The notes under the pieces: generated by a model
Databases searched by the model: none
What the model was told of the DNA's origin: nothing
Seen by the model: the letters and a program-made list of their open reading frames with translations, nothing else
Origin: an uncultured Lachnospiraceae bacterium
GTDB taxonomy: Bacteria > Bacillota > Clostridia > Lachnospirales > Lachnospiraceae
DNA: 64,000 bases
NCBI GenBank assembly: GCA_902476645.1
Contig: CABSEG010000001.1
Span: forward strand, 1-64,000
Direction: 5' to 3'
Position numbers and translations under genes: made by a program
Shown here: one piece after another, positions 37,071-46,822 of the stretch
How the letters are laid out: the number at the start of each line of letters is the position of its first letter
How positions within the stretch are numbered: the first letter of the stretch is position 1

Positions 37071-38511
37071 TTATTTACCTGAAAGCCAGGAATACAGTTC
37101 ATCGTACTTTGCCGCAGAGGCATTCCAGGAGAAGTCTGCCGCCATAGCTCTGTCAATGAGCTTATTCCACTCTCTTTTCTTTTCTATATAGATATAATGA
37201 GCATATTTGATGGTATTCATCATCTCATGCGCATTGTAATTTGCAAAACTAAAGCCTGTACCCGTGCCCTCGTATTCGTTGTAAGGCCATACCGTGTCCT
37301 TCAGTCCACCGGTTTCCCGCACAATAGGCAGTGTGCCATAGCGAAGGCTCATCAATTGACTTAAGCCGCAGGGTTCGAACAGAGAGGGCATCAAAAACGC
37401 ATCTGCGGAAGCGTATATTTTGTGAGACATTGCCTCAGAATAGTAAATATTGGCAGATACCTTGCCCTGATACTTCCACGCAAAATGGCGGAACATATTC
37501 TCGTACCGCTCTTCCCCGGTTCCCAACACCACCAGCTCCAGATCCTGCTGGCAGATCTCATCCATCATGTAGGCAATCAGATCAAACCCCTTCTGATCGG
37601 TCAGTCTGGATACGATGCCCAGCATGAATTTCTTTTCATTGACTTCCAGACCCAGTTCTTCCTGAAGGGCCCGCTTATTCTTTACCTTTTCCTTTCGGAA
37701 ATTCTTGGCATTGTAATTTTTCGCTATATATGGATCCGTCTCCGGATTGTATTCGTTGTAATCGATACCGTTTACAATTCCTCTCAGATCATGAGCTCTG
37801 GCATTTAACAGACCGTCCAGATGCTCTCCGTAAAAAGGTGTCTTAATTTCCTCCGCGTATGTTTCGCTGACCGTGGTAATGGCATCCGCATAAACCAGGC
37901 CTCCTTTCAGGTAATTGGCATCCCCATAGGCCTCCAGCTTATCCGGAGTGAAATAGTAAGCTGGAAGTCCCGTGATATCCTTGACGGTCTTCATGTCCCA
38001 GATTCCCTGAAACTTCAGGTTATGTATGGTCATGATAGACTTCATATTCCGGAAAAAATCTCCCTCATGAAATTTATCTTTCAGAAAAACCGGAATCAGG
38101 CCAGTCTGCCAGTCATGACAATGCACGATATCCGGCTGGAATCCAATCACCGGAAGAGCAGATAAGGCCGCCTTTGAAAAGAACGCGAACTTTTCGATAT
38201 CTTCGTAAATATTTCCATAGGGCTTTGCGCCTGCAAAATAATATTCGTTGTCAATAAAGTAAAACCAAATCCCCTCATACTGTAACTCCAATACGCCTAC
38301 GTACTGGCTTCTCCAGATCCATATAAAAATGAGCCCTGTACTGCAGCATGTCTTTGTACTCCTGTTTCATGCACATGTACTTTGGCAGAATCACCCTTAC
38401 ATCGTAATACTCTTTGTTAAAGCATTTGGGAAGGGACCCCACCACATCTGCCAAACCTCCCGTTTTGATAAACGGAACGCATTCAGAAGCTACAAACAAT
38501 ACCTTCTTCAT
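37071..38511 (-). pseudogene. glgA: Glycogen synthase, frameshifted near the N-terminus
   Basis: ADP-glucose starch synthase type (GT5). The first frame gives KVLFVASECVPFIKTGGLADVVGSLP and breaks after FYMDL. The second frame resumes WRSQYVGVLELQYEG and continues to the end with DIVHCHDWQTGLIP, VSRLTDQKG and PSLFEPCGLSQL. The family reads L-G-W-R here, so about 5 nt were lost between two TGG repeats at 38313-38316. Adding 5 nt gives 481 codons, the normal GlgA length. No other glg gene is adjacent. As read, glycogen synthesis from this copy is lost. Confidence 0.85.
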
Positions 38512-38577
38512 AAGCTACAACCTCCTAAATAAGTGCCTTTTTTCTATTATACCGCATTTGCGATGTAAAAGAAAGCA

Positions 38578-39375
38578 TTATCTGGATTTATATTCGAGGC
38601 GTATTTTATCTGCAATTAAAGCTATAAACTCCGAATTGGTAGGTTTTCCCTTTCCTGTGCTCACCGTATAACCAAACAGTTCATCTATGGTATCCATCTT
38701 TCCTCTGCTCCAGGCCACTTCAATGGCGTGTCGGATGGCCCGTTCCACCCGGCTTGGTGTGGTCTGGTGCTTTTTCGCAATGGTGGGATAAAGAATTTTC
38801 GTAATGGAATTTAACATTTCCATATCTCCCACGGACATGATGATGGCATCCCGCAGGTACTGATATCCTTTGATATGAGCAGGTACGCCGATTTCATGAA
38901 TAATATTCGTCACATCCGTCTCCAGATTTCGGTCCATATACTCCTGCTTACTCTCATAGGCGTTGACCTTGCGCACCTCCGTAAAGTTTTTCTCTCTGCT
39001 GATTCTGGTATGTTTGATCCGGTTAATCACCATATCATTGTCAAAGGGCTTCAAAATATAATAATCCGCGCCCAGATTAAAGGCGTCCTCCGTAATTTTC
39101 TCCTGCCCCACAGCCGTAATAACAATAAAGGCAGGATGCTTCTTAATGTTTTTATCTTGGTTTACCCGTTCCATTACGCCAAGGCCATCCATTTTCGGCA
39201 TAATAATATCCAGAAGTACTACATCAGGTTCCTTTTGTTTGATAATCTCTACAAGCTCTTCCCCATTCTCTGCTTTTCCGACAACCTCCAGCTCGCTGTC
39301 GCTGCTGACAATACGGTCTAACAACTGAACCATCCGGTTATTATCATCTGCAATTGCGACGTTTAATTTTTCCAT
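38578..39375 (-). CDS. spo0A: Sporulation master regulator Spo0A
   Basis: 265 residues. N-terminal receiver with acidic pair D10/D11, phosphoacceptor D56 (LLDIIMP) and KPF. The C-terminal Spo0A effector domain contains the recognition helix region [20 protein letters not shown]. Controls entry into sporulation and solvent or biofilm genes in Clostridia. Directly upstream on the same strand is spoIVB, the conserved clostridial order. Sigma-A promoter and two Spo0A boxes lie upstream. Confidence 0.98.
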   Translation of the reverse strand: MEKLNVAIADDNNRMVQLLDRIVSSDSELEVVGKAENGEELVEIIKQKEPDVVLLDIIMPKMDGLGVMERVNQDKNIKKHPAFIVITAVGQEKITEDAFNLGADYYILKPFDNDMVINRIKHTRISREKNFTEVRKVNAYESKQEYMDRNLETDVTNIIHEIGVPAHIKGYQYLRDAIIMSVGDMEMLNSITKILYPTIAKKHQTTPSRVERAIRHAIEVAWSRGKMDTIDELFGYTVSTGKGKPTNSEFIALIADKIRLEYKSR

Positions 39376-39420
39376 TTGCTACTCCTCCGCATTTCAATAC
39401 ATTTTGTAAAAACTACTTGT

Positions 39421-39449
39421 ATTATACGGATAATAGCCATGATTATCAA
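39421..39449 (-). promoter_or_regulatory. Promoter of spo0A
   Basis: TTGATA (39444-39449), 17 nt, TATAAT (39421-39426) on the minus strand. Confidence 0.8.
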
Positions 39450-39468
39450 GAAGAAGTTGTCTCCAAGA

Positions 39469-39475
39469 TTCGACA
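39469..39475 (-). promoter_or_regulatory. Spo0A box upstream of spo0A promoter
   Basis: TGTCGAA on the minus strand, 19 nt upstream of the -35; a perfect 0A box positioned for autoregulation. Confidence 0.6.
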
Positions 39476-39659
39476 AGCGTCGTAATTCTGCCGGAGTTTC
39501 TCCTACTTTACACTACCAGGTGCTTCTTTTTTATTCTTCATTTTGTTTTAAAATTGTAATAATTTGTTAATTAATTTAATATTTTTGAAAAACTTAAGAA
39601 ACATCTTTCTTTTGCCTATTTTAGTGTTTAAATTTTCAGATTTTCCTCATTTTTATTCA

Positions 39660-39666
39660 TGTCGAA
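39660..39666 (+). promoter_or_regulatory. Second, distal Spo0A box
   Basis: TGTCGAA on the plus strand in the spoIVB-spo0A gap, about 210 nt above the promoter. The rest of 39476-39689 is AT-rich with nothing else recognised. Confidence 0.35.
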
Positions 39667-39689
39667 TTTTGACTTTCGTTTTTTGGATA

Positions 39690-39726
39690 AAAAAGAAAAA
39701 CAGGAGGGGATTCTGTCGTTCCCCTC
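39690..39726 (-). terminator. Terminator after spoIVB
   Basis: GAGGGGA (39704-39710) pairs with TCCCCTC (39720-39726); T-rich tail on the minus strand (39700-39690). Confidence 0.75.
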
Positions 39727-39734
39727 TCTATCTC

Positions 39735-40958
39735 TTAAGAACTTTTTTGTCCCCCATCCAGCATAGTCTCCGCAAAAATCCCATAGCCCCTTGTAGCATC
39801 CTGGATAAATACATGTGTCACTGCGCCAATAAATTTCCCATTCTGGATAATAGGGCTTCCACTCATCCCCTGCACAATTCCTCCGGTTAACTCCAAAAGC
39901 TCCGGATCCGTCACATGAATAACCATACTTTTATTCACATCCCCTGCCCCCATGCTTACCTTCTCAATCTCAATCTCGTACGTCTGAACCGTGCCGTCAA
40001 AAGCACACAGAATCTGCGCAGGCCCTTCCTGGATCTCCTGTTTAAATCCCACGGGAATCGAATCTCCTTTTTGATATCCTTCTGGAAATCCAGAAAGAGT
40101 ACCAAAGATACCTGTCTGTGTATTTGCGTTTATAGTGCCCAGCTCCCCGCCGTCCTGATAATGAATCACGCCGCACAGTTCTCCGGGAGCTCCACGCTCC
40201 CCTTTGGTGATGGAAAGAATATCTGCATTGTACAAAGTTCCCTCCCGAACCGCCAGTATGGTATTCGTATCTACATCACTGATTCCATGGCCCAGTGCCC
40301 CGAAATTCCCCTCTTCATCCACATAAGTCAAAGTGCCGATCCCCTGGGTATCATCCCTCACCCAGAGCCCCACTTTATATTCCTCTGTTCCCGTCTGAAC
40401 CGGGGATATCTTAACGCTTGTCAGGCTTCCTTCCCGAAGCATCTGAATGACAACTTCCTTTCCCTTGGAAGCGTTTACCGCCTCCACCAACTCTTCCTTG
40501 GTACCTACGGAAATCCCATTGACCCCCACAATGTAGTCTCCGGACTGCATTTTATTTAAAGCAGGTTCATAGTCCAGTCCGTCCATTCCATTTACCACTC
40601 CGGTTCCCACCACCAGGATCCCATCGGTTTGCATATAAATCCCGATAGGCATTCCACAGGGTATCACGGAAGTCTCCTCTACGTGGCTTACCTCTACCTC
40701 TTTAATGGGAATCAAGCCCAACAGTCGACATTCCACCTTTACCTGGCCCGCAGGTATGTTCGATTCTTCCTGACTTCCGACAGGAACCACGGCCCCCGTT
40801 ACCAGAGAACCAAAGGACAAGTCCGACAGCTGCTCTTCTTCCTTCCCTTCAATCACATGCAGATGATCCGGCAATTCGCGGTCCACCATCCAGACTCCCA
40901 GGCCCAGAAGAATCAAAGTAGCCGCCGCAAAAAGCTGGCACTTTCTCCTTCGCTTCAT
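39735..40958 (-). CDS. spoIVB: SpoIVB serine peptidase (S55)
   Basis: 407 residues. Forespore-secreted protease that triggers pro-sigma-K processing. N-terminal membrane anchor (residues ~8-25), PDZ domain (VVGTGVVNGMDGLDYEPA to VNGISVGTKEEL), then the SpoIVB catalytic domain with His in GALGHGISD and Ser in GMSGSPIIQNG. Separated from recN by a terminator, so probably expressed from a forespore promoter. Intact. Confidence 0.96.
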   Translation of the reverse strand: MKRRRKCQLFAAATLILLGLGVWMVDRELPDHLHVIEGKEEEQLSDLSFGSLVTGAVVPVGSQEESNIPAGQVKVECRLLGLIPIKEVEVSHVEETSVIPCGMPIGIYMQTDGILVVGTGVVNGMDGLDYEPALNKMQSGDYIVGVNGISVGTKEELVEAVNASKGKEVVIQMLREGSLTSVKISPVQTGTEEYKVGLWVRDDTQGIGTLTYVDEEGNFGALGHGISDVDTNTILAVREGTLYNADILSITKGERGAPGELCGVIHYQDGGELGTINANTQTGIFGTLSGFPEGYQKGDSIPVGFKQEIQEGPAQILCAFDGTVQTYEIEIEKVSMGAGDVNKSMVIHVTDPELLELTGGIVQGMSGSPIIQNGKFIGAVTHVFIQDATRGYGIFAETMLDGGQKSS

Positions 40959-41010
40959 AGATTCACATCCTTTCCAACAACGAAAGCCCTGTTTTTCGCT
41001 GTTATGAATT

Positions 41011-41043
41011 AAAAGAGGATGTATCCTCAGGATGCATCCTCTT
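41011..41043 (-). terminator. Terminator between recN and spoIVB
   Basis: Stem AAGAGGATG-ATCC with GGAT-CATCCTCTT (41013-41043), tetraloop, four T on the minus strand. Confidence 0.8.
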
Positions 41044-41072
41044 CTAGTATGTGAACTAATCTGCTTTTCAAT

Positions 41073-42752
41073 CTAGTATTTTTTTGTACGGTCTGCCATT
41101 TCTTTCATTTCTCTGGCACTTTTTCTCACTGTTTCCGTAATCTGGGCGCCTCCCAAAATTCTGGCCAGTTCTTCCGTGGTCTGGGTTTCATCCAGCTTGC
41201 GGATTTCGGTAACGGTTTCTCCCTCTTCTACTTTTTTCTCAATAATATAGTGGCAATCTGCCATGGCCGCAATCTGCGCTAGATGGGTGATGCAGATAAC
41301 CTGACGTTTTTTCGCAATGACTGCCAGCTTCTCCGCCACCTTCTGGGCCGTTCTGCCGCTAATACCCGCGTCGATCTCATCAAAAATCAGCGTATCTGTA
41401 TCATCCCGATCCGCCATCACGGTCTTAACGGCCAGCATAATTCTGGAAAGCTCTCCTCCCGAAGCCACCTCCCACAAAGGCCTTGGCGGTTGTCCGGGAT
41501 TCGTGGAAATCAGAAAGCTAACGTCATCTTTTCCATCCGCTCCCGGCTCCAGCCTCTCTTCAAAATGGATCAAAAATTCCACATCCAGAAAATTTAAATC
41601 TTTCAGTCCGTTTCGGATACGCTTTTCCAGTTGGGCTGCTGCCTGTTTTCTCAATGTTGTCAGACGCTCACAGTTCGCTGCCAGACGCTTGTGGCTCTCT
41701 TGCTTTTGTCTTTCGAGTTTTTCACAATAATTTTCATAATCCTGCAATATAGACAGTCTTTCCTGTTTTTCTGCCTGGTATTCTAAGATTTTTTCGACTG
41801 TATTTCCATATTTTGCCTTTAAATGGTTGTAAAGATTCAGTCTCTCTTCCACAAGGGCAAAGTCCTCCCCGTCAAAGGAGAGCTCGCTTACATAGGCGGA
41901 CAGATCTCTGTTAAAATCATTAAGCAGATTGTCGATATCCTCAAGCTGCCGGTTTAGCCCCTGTAGATCCCCATCAAAGCTTAAAACAGAACTCAGAGCA
42001 CTAACGGCTCTACCACACCGTTCTCCGGCCCCGGAATCCTCGTATCCGGTGAGACGATAGCACTCCGTGGCAGCCTCTAGGATATTTCTGGCGTTGGCCA
42101 TCTTTCGGTAACGTTCTTCCAGCTCCTCGTCCTCTCCCTGTTTTATATGTGCTTTATCGATCTCCCCGATCTCAAACTCCAGGAAGTCTGCCTCCTTAGC
42201 TCTGGATACCTCATCCTGCTTTAATTGCTCCAGCTTTTCTTTGCATGACAAATATTCCCGGTACAGACTTTTGTTTTTTTCTTTTAATGCCCGCAGCTCT
42301 TCTCCTGCAAATTCGTCCAGAATCCCCAGATGATGTGTCTTTTGAAGCAGGGACTGGTGTTCGTGCTGGCCACAGATATCGATTAGATATCCTGCCACTT
42401 TTTTGATCTGAGATACGGTCACCGTTTCCCCGTTGATCTTACTGATGCTCCTTCCTCCCACCAGCTTCCTGGTCAGGATTACCTGATCCTCCTGTACAGA
42501 CACCTCCATCTCTTCCAATGCCCGCCTGACGGATTCCTCTTCCACTGTAAACATCAACTCAACCAGAGCCTCTTTCGATTCCTCCTTTACAAATCCCCGA
42601 AAGCTCTGGGCTCCCAAAGCCACATTGATGGAACCGATGATAATGGACTTCCCGGCACCGGTCTCACCGGTTAAGATGTTCAATCCCCGATCCAGATGCA
42701 TGTCCACTTCCTGAATCAGCGCCATATTTTTTACATGAATATTAAATAACAT
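41073..42752 (-). CDS. recN: DNA repair protein RecN
   Basis: 559 residues, SMC-like ATPase that tethers DNA ends in recombination repair. Walker A GETGAGKSIIIGSI (30-43), long central coiled coil, ABC signature VASGGELSRIMLA, Walker B TLIFDEIDAGISG, H-loop ICITHLAQIA. Follows argR by 29 nt, the usual Firmicutes order. Confidence 0.97.
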   Translation of the reverse strand: MLFNIHVKNMALIQEVDMHLDRGLNILTGETGAGKSIIIGSINVALGAQSFRGFVKEESKEALVELMFTVEEESVRRALEEMEVSVQEDQVILTRKLVGGRSISKINGETVTVSQIKKVAGYLIDICGQHEHQSLLQKTHHLGILDEFAGEELRALKEKNKSLYREYLSCKEKLEQLKQDEVSRAKEADFLEFEIGEIDKAHIKQGEDEELEERYRKMANARNILEAATECYRLTGYEDSGAGERCGRAVSALSSVLSFDGDLQGLNRQLEDIDNLLNDFNRDLSAYVSELSFDGEDFALVEERLNLYNHLKAKYGNTVEKILEYQAEKQERLSILQDYENYCEKLERQKQESHKRLAANCERLTTLRKQAAAQLEKRIRNGLKDLNFLDVEFLIHFEERLEPGADGKDDVSFLISTNPGQPPRPLWEVASGGELSRIMLAVKTVMADRDDTDTLIFDEIDAGISGRTAQKVAEKLAVIAKKRQVICITHLAQIAAMADCHYIIEKKVEEGETVTEIRKLDETQTTEELARILGGAQITETVRKSAREMKEMADRTKKY

Positions 42753-42781
42753 ACCTTTTTCGCGCTCTCTTCTCGCTCTTC

Positions 42782-43237
42782 TTAAGCTCTGCCAACAATT
42801 TTTCGAATCTTATCCATCACAATCAACGTATCGTCCACGCTGCGGATGGCACACATAATCGTATCGTCCCCGGCAATACACCCGGCAATCTCCTGCCAGC
42901 GCATGGCATCCAAAGCCGCCGCCACGGCCATAGCCATCCCGGATACCGTCTTGATTACCAAAATATTCTGCGCCATTTCCATACCCAAAAATCCGTCTTT
43001 TAGAATCCTCAGGTATTTTTCATTCATGCCTGCGCTCTCCGCCTGCATCACCGAATACTTCTGTTTGCCCCCATTTAACGAGATCTTGGTCAGCTTCAGC
43101 TCACGGATATCTCTGGAAACGGTAGCCTGGGTCACCTTAAACCCTTCCCGGTTCAAAAGCTCTGCCAGTTCTTCCTGGGTCTCCACATCGTACTGGTTGA
43201 TCAGATCCACAATCTTCGCGTGTCTCGCTATCTTCAT
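42782..43237 (-). CDS. argR: Arginine repressor ArgR/AhrC
   Basis: 151 residues. N-terminal winged helix (DLINQYDVETQEELAELLNRE region, VTQATVSRDIRELKL) and C-terminal arginine-binding hexamerisation domain ending CAGDDTI-like (AGCIAGDDTIMCAIRS). Represses arg genes with arginine as corepressor. In the nadK-argR-recN order. Confidence 0.96.
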   Translation of the reverse strand: MKIARHAKIVDLINQYDVETQEELAELLNREGFKVTQATVSRDIRELKLTKISLNGGKQKYSVMQAESAGMNEKYLRILKDGFLGMEMAQNILVIKTVSGMAMAVAAALDAMRWQEIAGCIAGDDTIMCAIRSVDDTLIVMDKIRKIVGRA

Positions 43238-43255
43238 CTCTTATCCCCTTCCCTG

Positions 43256-44116
43256 TCATCCACTCATTTTCTTACGAAGTGTTTCCAGAAAACTGCTGTT
43301 GCTGATCTTAATCAGCCGTGCTTTCTTATCGGACTTACAAATCTCAATCTTATCCGCGCATCCCAGCTTCACAGAAGTATCCCCGTCAAAAGTTGCCTCC
43401 GCTCCCTCAACGCTGCTGGGTCTTCCCTCTGCGATCTCAACCGTAATCTTGGCATCCTCCGGCAACACAATGCTTCTGGTGTTTAACGTGTGAGGTGCAA
43501 TCGGCGTTAAAAGCATCAAAGATGCCTCTGGAGAGACAATGGGTCCTCCTGCGGAAAGGCTATAGCCTGTAGATCCCGTGGGAGTGGACACAATAATGCC
43601 GTCTGCACAATAGGAATTTAGGAAAGCCCCGTTTACATAAATATTCATGTCGATGATCCGCAGTCTGCCATTTCTTCCAATCACAATATCATTAAGTGCC
43701 AGGTCCCGCATCAGCTTTTTCCCCTGGTGATAGGCGGTCCCACACAGCATCATCCGCTCCTCCAGCGTATACGCCCCATTCATCAGTTGATCCAGCGCTG
43801 GTTTCAAATTGCTTTTATCCACCTCGGCCAGATATCCCAAGGTGCCCTGATTAATTCCAAGTAAGGGAATTTCCCTTTCCACCAGGTCCCGCACGGCCTG
43901 AAGCAATGTTCCGTCTCCGCCCACGGCCAGCACACACTCCACGTCCTCCGGAATCAAAGACGCATTGGTATATTTGTAGTCTCTCAGTCCATAACTCTGA
44001 TTGCGCTCCTGTATCATACAGGTCTTGCCCTTCTCCTGCAGGTAGTCTCTCACAGCCCGCGTTGTCTGATACCCCGGATCCTTTAATTTATTCGTTATTA
44101 TGTAAAATTTATCCAT
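43256..44116 (-). CDS. nadK: NAD kinase
   Basis: 286 residues. Makes NADP+ from NAD+. GGDGTLLQAV is the diphosphate-binding GGDGT motif; NQGTLGYL and the STPTGSTGYSLSAGGP catalytic loop follow. Between tlyA (11 nt) and argR. Confidence 0.96.
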   Translation of the reverse strand: MDKFYIITNKLKDPGYQTTRAVRDYLQEKGKTCMIQERNQSYGLRDYKYTNASLIPEDVECVLAVGGDGTLLQAVRDLVEREIPLLGINQGTLGYLAEVDKSNLKPALDQLMNGAYTLEERMMLCGTAYHQGKKLMRDLALNDIVIGRNGRLRIIDMNIYVNGAFLNSYCADGIIVSTPTGSTGYSLSAGGPIVSPEASLMLLTPIAPHTLNTRSIVLPEDAKITVEIAEGRPSSVEGAEATFDGDTSVKLGCADKIEICKSDKKARLIKISNSSFLETLRKKMSG

Positions 44117-44127
44117 GCGATCACCTG

Positions 44128-44934
44128 CTAGTCCAACGCCCTGTGGGCATCCTCTACTACACCGGAGACAGAAAAAGGCATCGTTCCCAGATCCGCTCCC
44201 TGTTCTCTTTTCTGTAAATGCAAAAGGTATTCAATGTTTCCTTCCGGTCCTTTAATGGGAGAAAATTCCAGATGCAAAGGTTCAAAAAAAATACTCTTTG
44301 CGTAATCGGTCACCTGTTCAATCACTTCCCGGTGCACTGCCTTATCCCGCACCACGCCTTTCTTCCCTACCTTGTCCCTGCCTGCTTCAAATTGAGGTTT
44401 GATCAGACAAACCACCTGTCCGCTGTCCGTCAAAAGATTTCTCACCGGAAGCAACACCTTCGTCAGGGAAATAAAAGACACGTCAATGGAAGAAAATTCC
44501 GCAGGTTCCTGCAAATCCTCCGGAACCACATAGCGAATGTTCGTTCTTTCCATGCAGACCACTCTGTCATCCTGACGCAGCTTCCAGTCTAACTGCCCGT
44601 GCCCCACATCCACAGCGTACACCTTCACTGCCCCGTTTTGTAACATACAATCGGTAAACCCCCCGGTGGAAGATCCCACATCCATACAAATCTTCCCCTC
44701 CAACGAAAGATGAAACTGTTTCATGGCCTTCTCCAACTTCAGTCCGCCTCTGCTTACATAGGGCAGGGTATTCCCCCGCACCTCTATGGAAACGCTATCT
44801 GCAAACATAGAACCGGCTTTATCCTCTTTTTGTCCTTCCACATAGACGTTTCCGGACATAATGATTGCTTTTGCCTTTTCTCTTGAAGCCGCCAGATTTC
44901 TTTTTACCAGCAGCACATCTAAACGCTCTTTCAT
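44128..44934 (-). CDS. tlyA: TlyA family rRNA 2'-O-methyltransferase
   Basis: 268 residues. N-terminal S4 RNA-binding domain (ERLDVLLVKRNLAASREKAKAII region) and an FtsJ-type SAM domain with MDVGSSTGGFTDCML and KPQFEAGR. Homologs methylate 16S/23S rRNA; some are called haemolysin A. Eight nt after dxs. Confidence 0.94.
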   Translation of the reverse strand: MKERLDVLLVKRNLAASREKAKAIIMSGNVYVEGQKEDKAGSMFADSVSIEVRGNTLPYVSRGGLKLEKAMKQFHLSLEGKICMDVGSSTGGFTDCMLQNGAVKVYAVDVGHGQLDWKLRQDDRVVCMERTNIRYVVPEDLQEPAEFSSIDVSFISLTKVLLPVRNLLTDSGQVVCLIKPQFEAGRDKVGKKGVVRDKAVHREVIEQVTDYAKSIFFEPLHLEFSPIKGPEGNIEYLLHLQKREQGADLGTMPFSVSGVVEDAHRALD

Positions 44935-44942
44935 GTTTTCTC

Positions 44943-46808
44943 CTATAGTCCAATATAAGATGCCAGGATCTTTTTTTCTATGGTCTGAGGATCAATCCCC
45001 ACTTCTTTTCTCAAAAGCTCCACATTTCCATGTTCCACATAATCATCCGGTAGGGCAATGTTTAGCACTTTAGCCGTCCCCCCGATCCGGTTGATATAGT
45101 CCAGTACCTGCTCTCCGAAACCTCCGCAAGACACATTTTCTTCCAACGTCACGAGCAATCGGTGCTCTTTTTCTACTTGGCGAATCAATGCTTCATCCAG
45201 AGGCTTTACAAAACGCATATTGATCAGGGAACAGGCATAGCCTAGCTCTTTTAAGTAGCTTCTCACTTCCAGGGCTGTTTTTACCATACTGCCCACTGCT
45301 AAAAGAGCGATCTCCCCTTCGTCGTAGAGGATCTCCCCTTTTCCATAGACGATGGGCGCGCGAAAGCCTGCCAATCCGTCGAAGGCTTCTCCTCTTGGAT
45401 AACGGATCGCAATGGGGCCTGGATATGCCACGGCAAATTTCATCATATCCGACAACTCCCATTTATTTTTCGGAGCCAGAATACACATATTAGGAATCGT
45501 GGATAAATAAGATAAATCAAAAATTCCCTGATGGGTCTCCCCGTCACTTCCCACAAGGCCGGCCCGGTCTATGGCAAATATCACATGCAGATTCTGAATG
45601 CAGACATCGTGCAGCACCTGATCATACGCCCTCTGCAAAAAAGAGGAGTACACAGCTACTATAGGAATCAGCCCCGCGGCCGCAAGACCGGCCGCAAAGG
45701 TCACAGCATGCTCCTCCGCAATTCCTACATCAAAAAAACGTTCCGGAAACATATTCCGAAACCGTTTCAGCCCTGTACCATCTGGCATAGCTGCTGTCAC
45801 GGCCACCACGCTGGGATACCGATCTCCAAACTTTCTCATCACGGTAGAAAAAATGTCTGTATAGTTGGCCTTGGTTCTTTTGACCGCAGGCAATCCAGTC
45901 TCCACGTCGAAAGGCTCTGCCCCGTGGAACCGGGCCGGATGGCGCTCTGCAGGGGGATATCCTTTTCCCTTTTTCGTCAGTACGTGTATTAAGACCGCAC
46001 TGTTTAACTTCCTGGCCTCTTGAAATACCTTCGCCAGCTGATCCAGATCATGGCCGTCCACCGGTCCCAGGTACGTAATACCCATCTGCTCAAATAACAT
46101 GCCAGGAATAAACAGCTGCTTGATCCCGCTTTTGGTTCTCCGAATCCGTTCTACCAGCCGTTCTCCGTAGACAGGGATCTTGTTCAGTGTATTCGTGACT
46201 TCCATCTTCAGCCCCGTGTATGCTTCACTGGTTCTCAGACTTCCAAGGTATGTGGACATTCCCCCCACGTTCTCCGAGATGGACATGTTATTGTCATTTA
46301 ATACAATCATAAAATTGCTGTTGAGTCTGGCTGCATTGTTCAGCGCCTCATAGGCCATCCCTCCGGTAAGGGCCCCATCCCCGATCACAGAGACTACCTG
46401 ATAAGATTCCTTTGTAATTTGTCTTGCGCTTACATAACCCATTCCCGCAGAAATAGAAGTCGAGCTATGTCCCGTGTTAAATGCGTCACAGGGACTTTCT
46501 TTTCTCTTTGGGAATCCGCTCATTCCTCCATACTTTCGCAGCGTGTCAAACCCTTCTCTGCGCCCGGTCAGAATCTTATGGGTATAGGACTGGTGCCCCA
46601 CATCCCAGATAATCTTATCCTTTGGAAGGTCAAACGCCAGATGCATGGCCATGGTCAGCTCTACCACACCCAGATTGGAGGCCAGATGCCCTCCGGATCT
46701 GCTGATCTTATGAATCAAAAACTGTCTGATTTCTTCTGCCAGAATGGGCAGTTCCTCCTTGCTCAGTTTTTTAATGTCATTGGCTTTGTTGATTTTTTCT
46801 AGTACCAT
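44943..46808 (-). CDS. dxs: 1-deoxy-D-xylulose-5-phosphate synthase
   Basis: 621 residues. First MEP-pathway step, pyruvate plus GAP to DXP with thiamine diphosphate. TPP motif GDGALTGGMAYEALNNA, LIVLNDNxMSISxNVG pattern, and the transketolase-like second half with GIAEEHAVTFAAGLA and DRAGLVGSDGETHQG. Follows ispA by 14 nt, pairing the start and a later step of isoprenoid synthesis. Confidence 0.97.
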   Translation of the reverse strand: MVLEKINKANDIKKLSKEELPILAEEIRQFLIHKISRSGGHLASNLGVVELTMAMHLAFDLPKDKIIWDVGHQSYTHKILTGRREGFDTLRKYGGMSGFPKRKESPCDAFNTGHSSTSISAGMGYVSARQITKESYQVVSVIGDGALTGGMAYEALNNAARLNSNFMIVLNDNNMSISENVGGMSTYLGSLRTSEAYTGLKMEVTNTLNKIPVYGERLVERIRRTKSGIKQLFIPGMLFEQMGITYLGPVDGHDLDQLAKVFQEARKLNSAVLIHVLTKKGKGYPPAERHPARFHGAEPFDVETGLPAVKRTKANYTDIFSTVMRKFGDRYPSVVAVTAAMPDGTGLKRFRNMFPERFFDVGIAEEHAVTFAAGLAAAGLIPIVAVYSSFLQRAYDQVLHDVCIQNLHVIFAIDRAGLVGSDGETHQGIFDLSYLSTIPNMCILAPKNKWELSDMMKFAVAYPGPIAIRYPRGEAFDGLAGFRAPIVYGKGEILYDEGEIALLAVGSMVKTALEVRSYLKELGYACSLINMRFVKPLDEALIRQVEKEHRLLVTLEENVSCGGFGEQVLDYINRIGGTAKVLNIALPDDYVEHGNVELLRKEVGIDPQTIEKKILASYIGL

Positions 46809-46822
46809 TCGCTGTTCACCTT

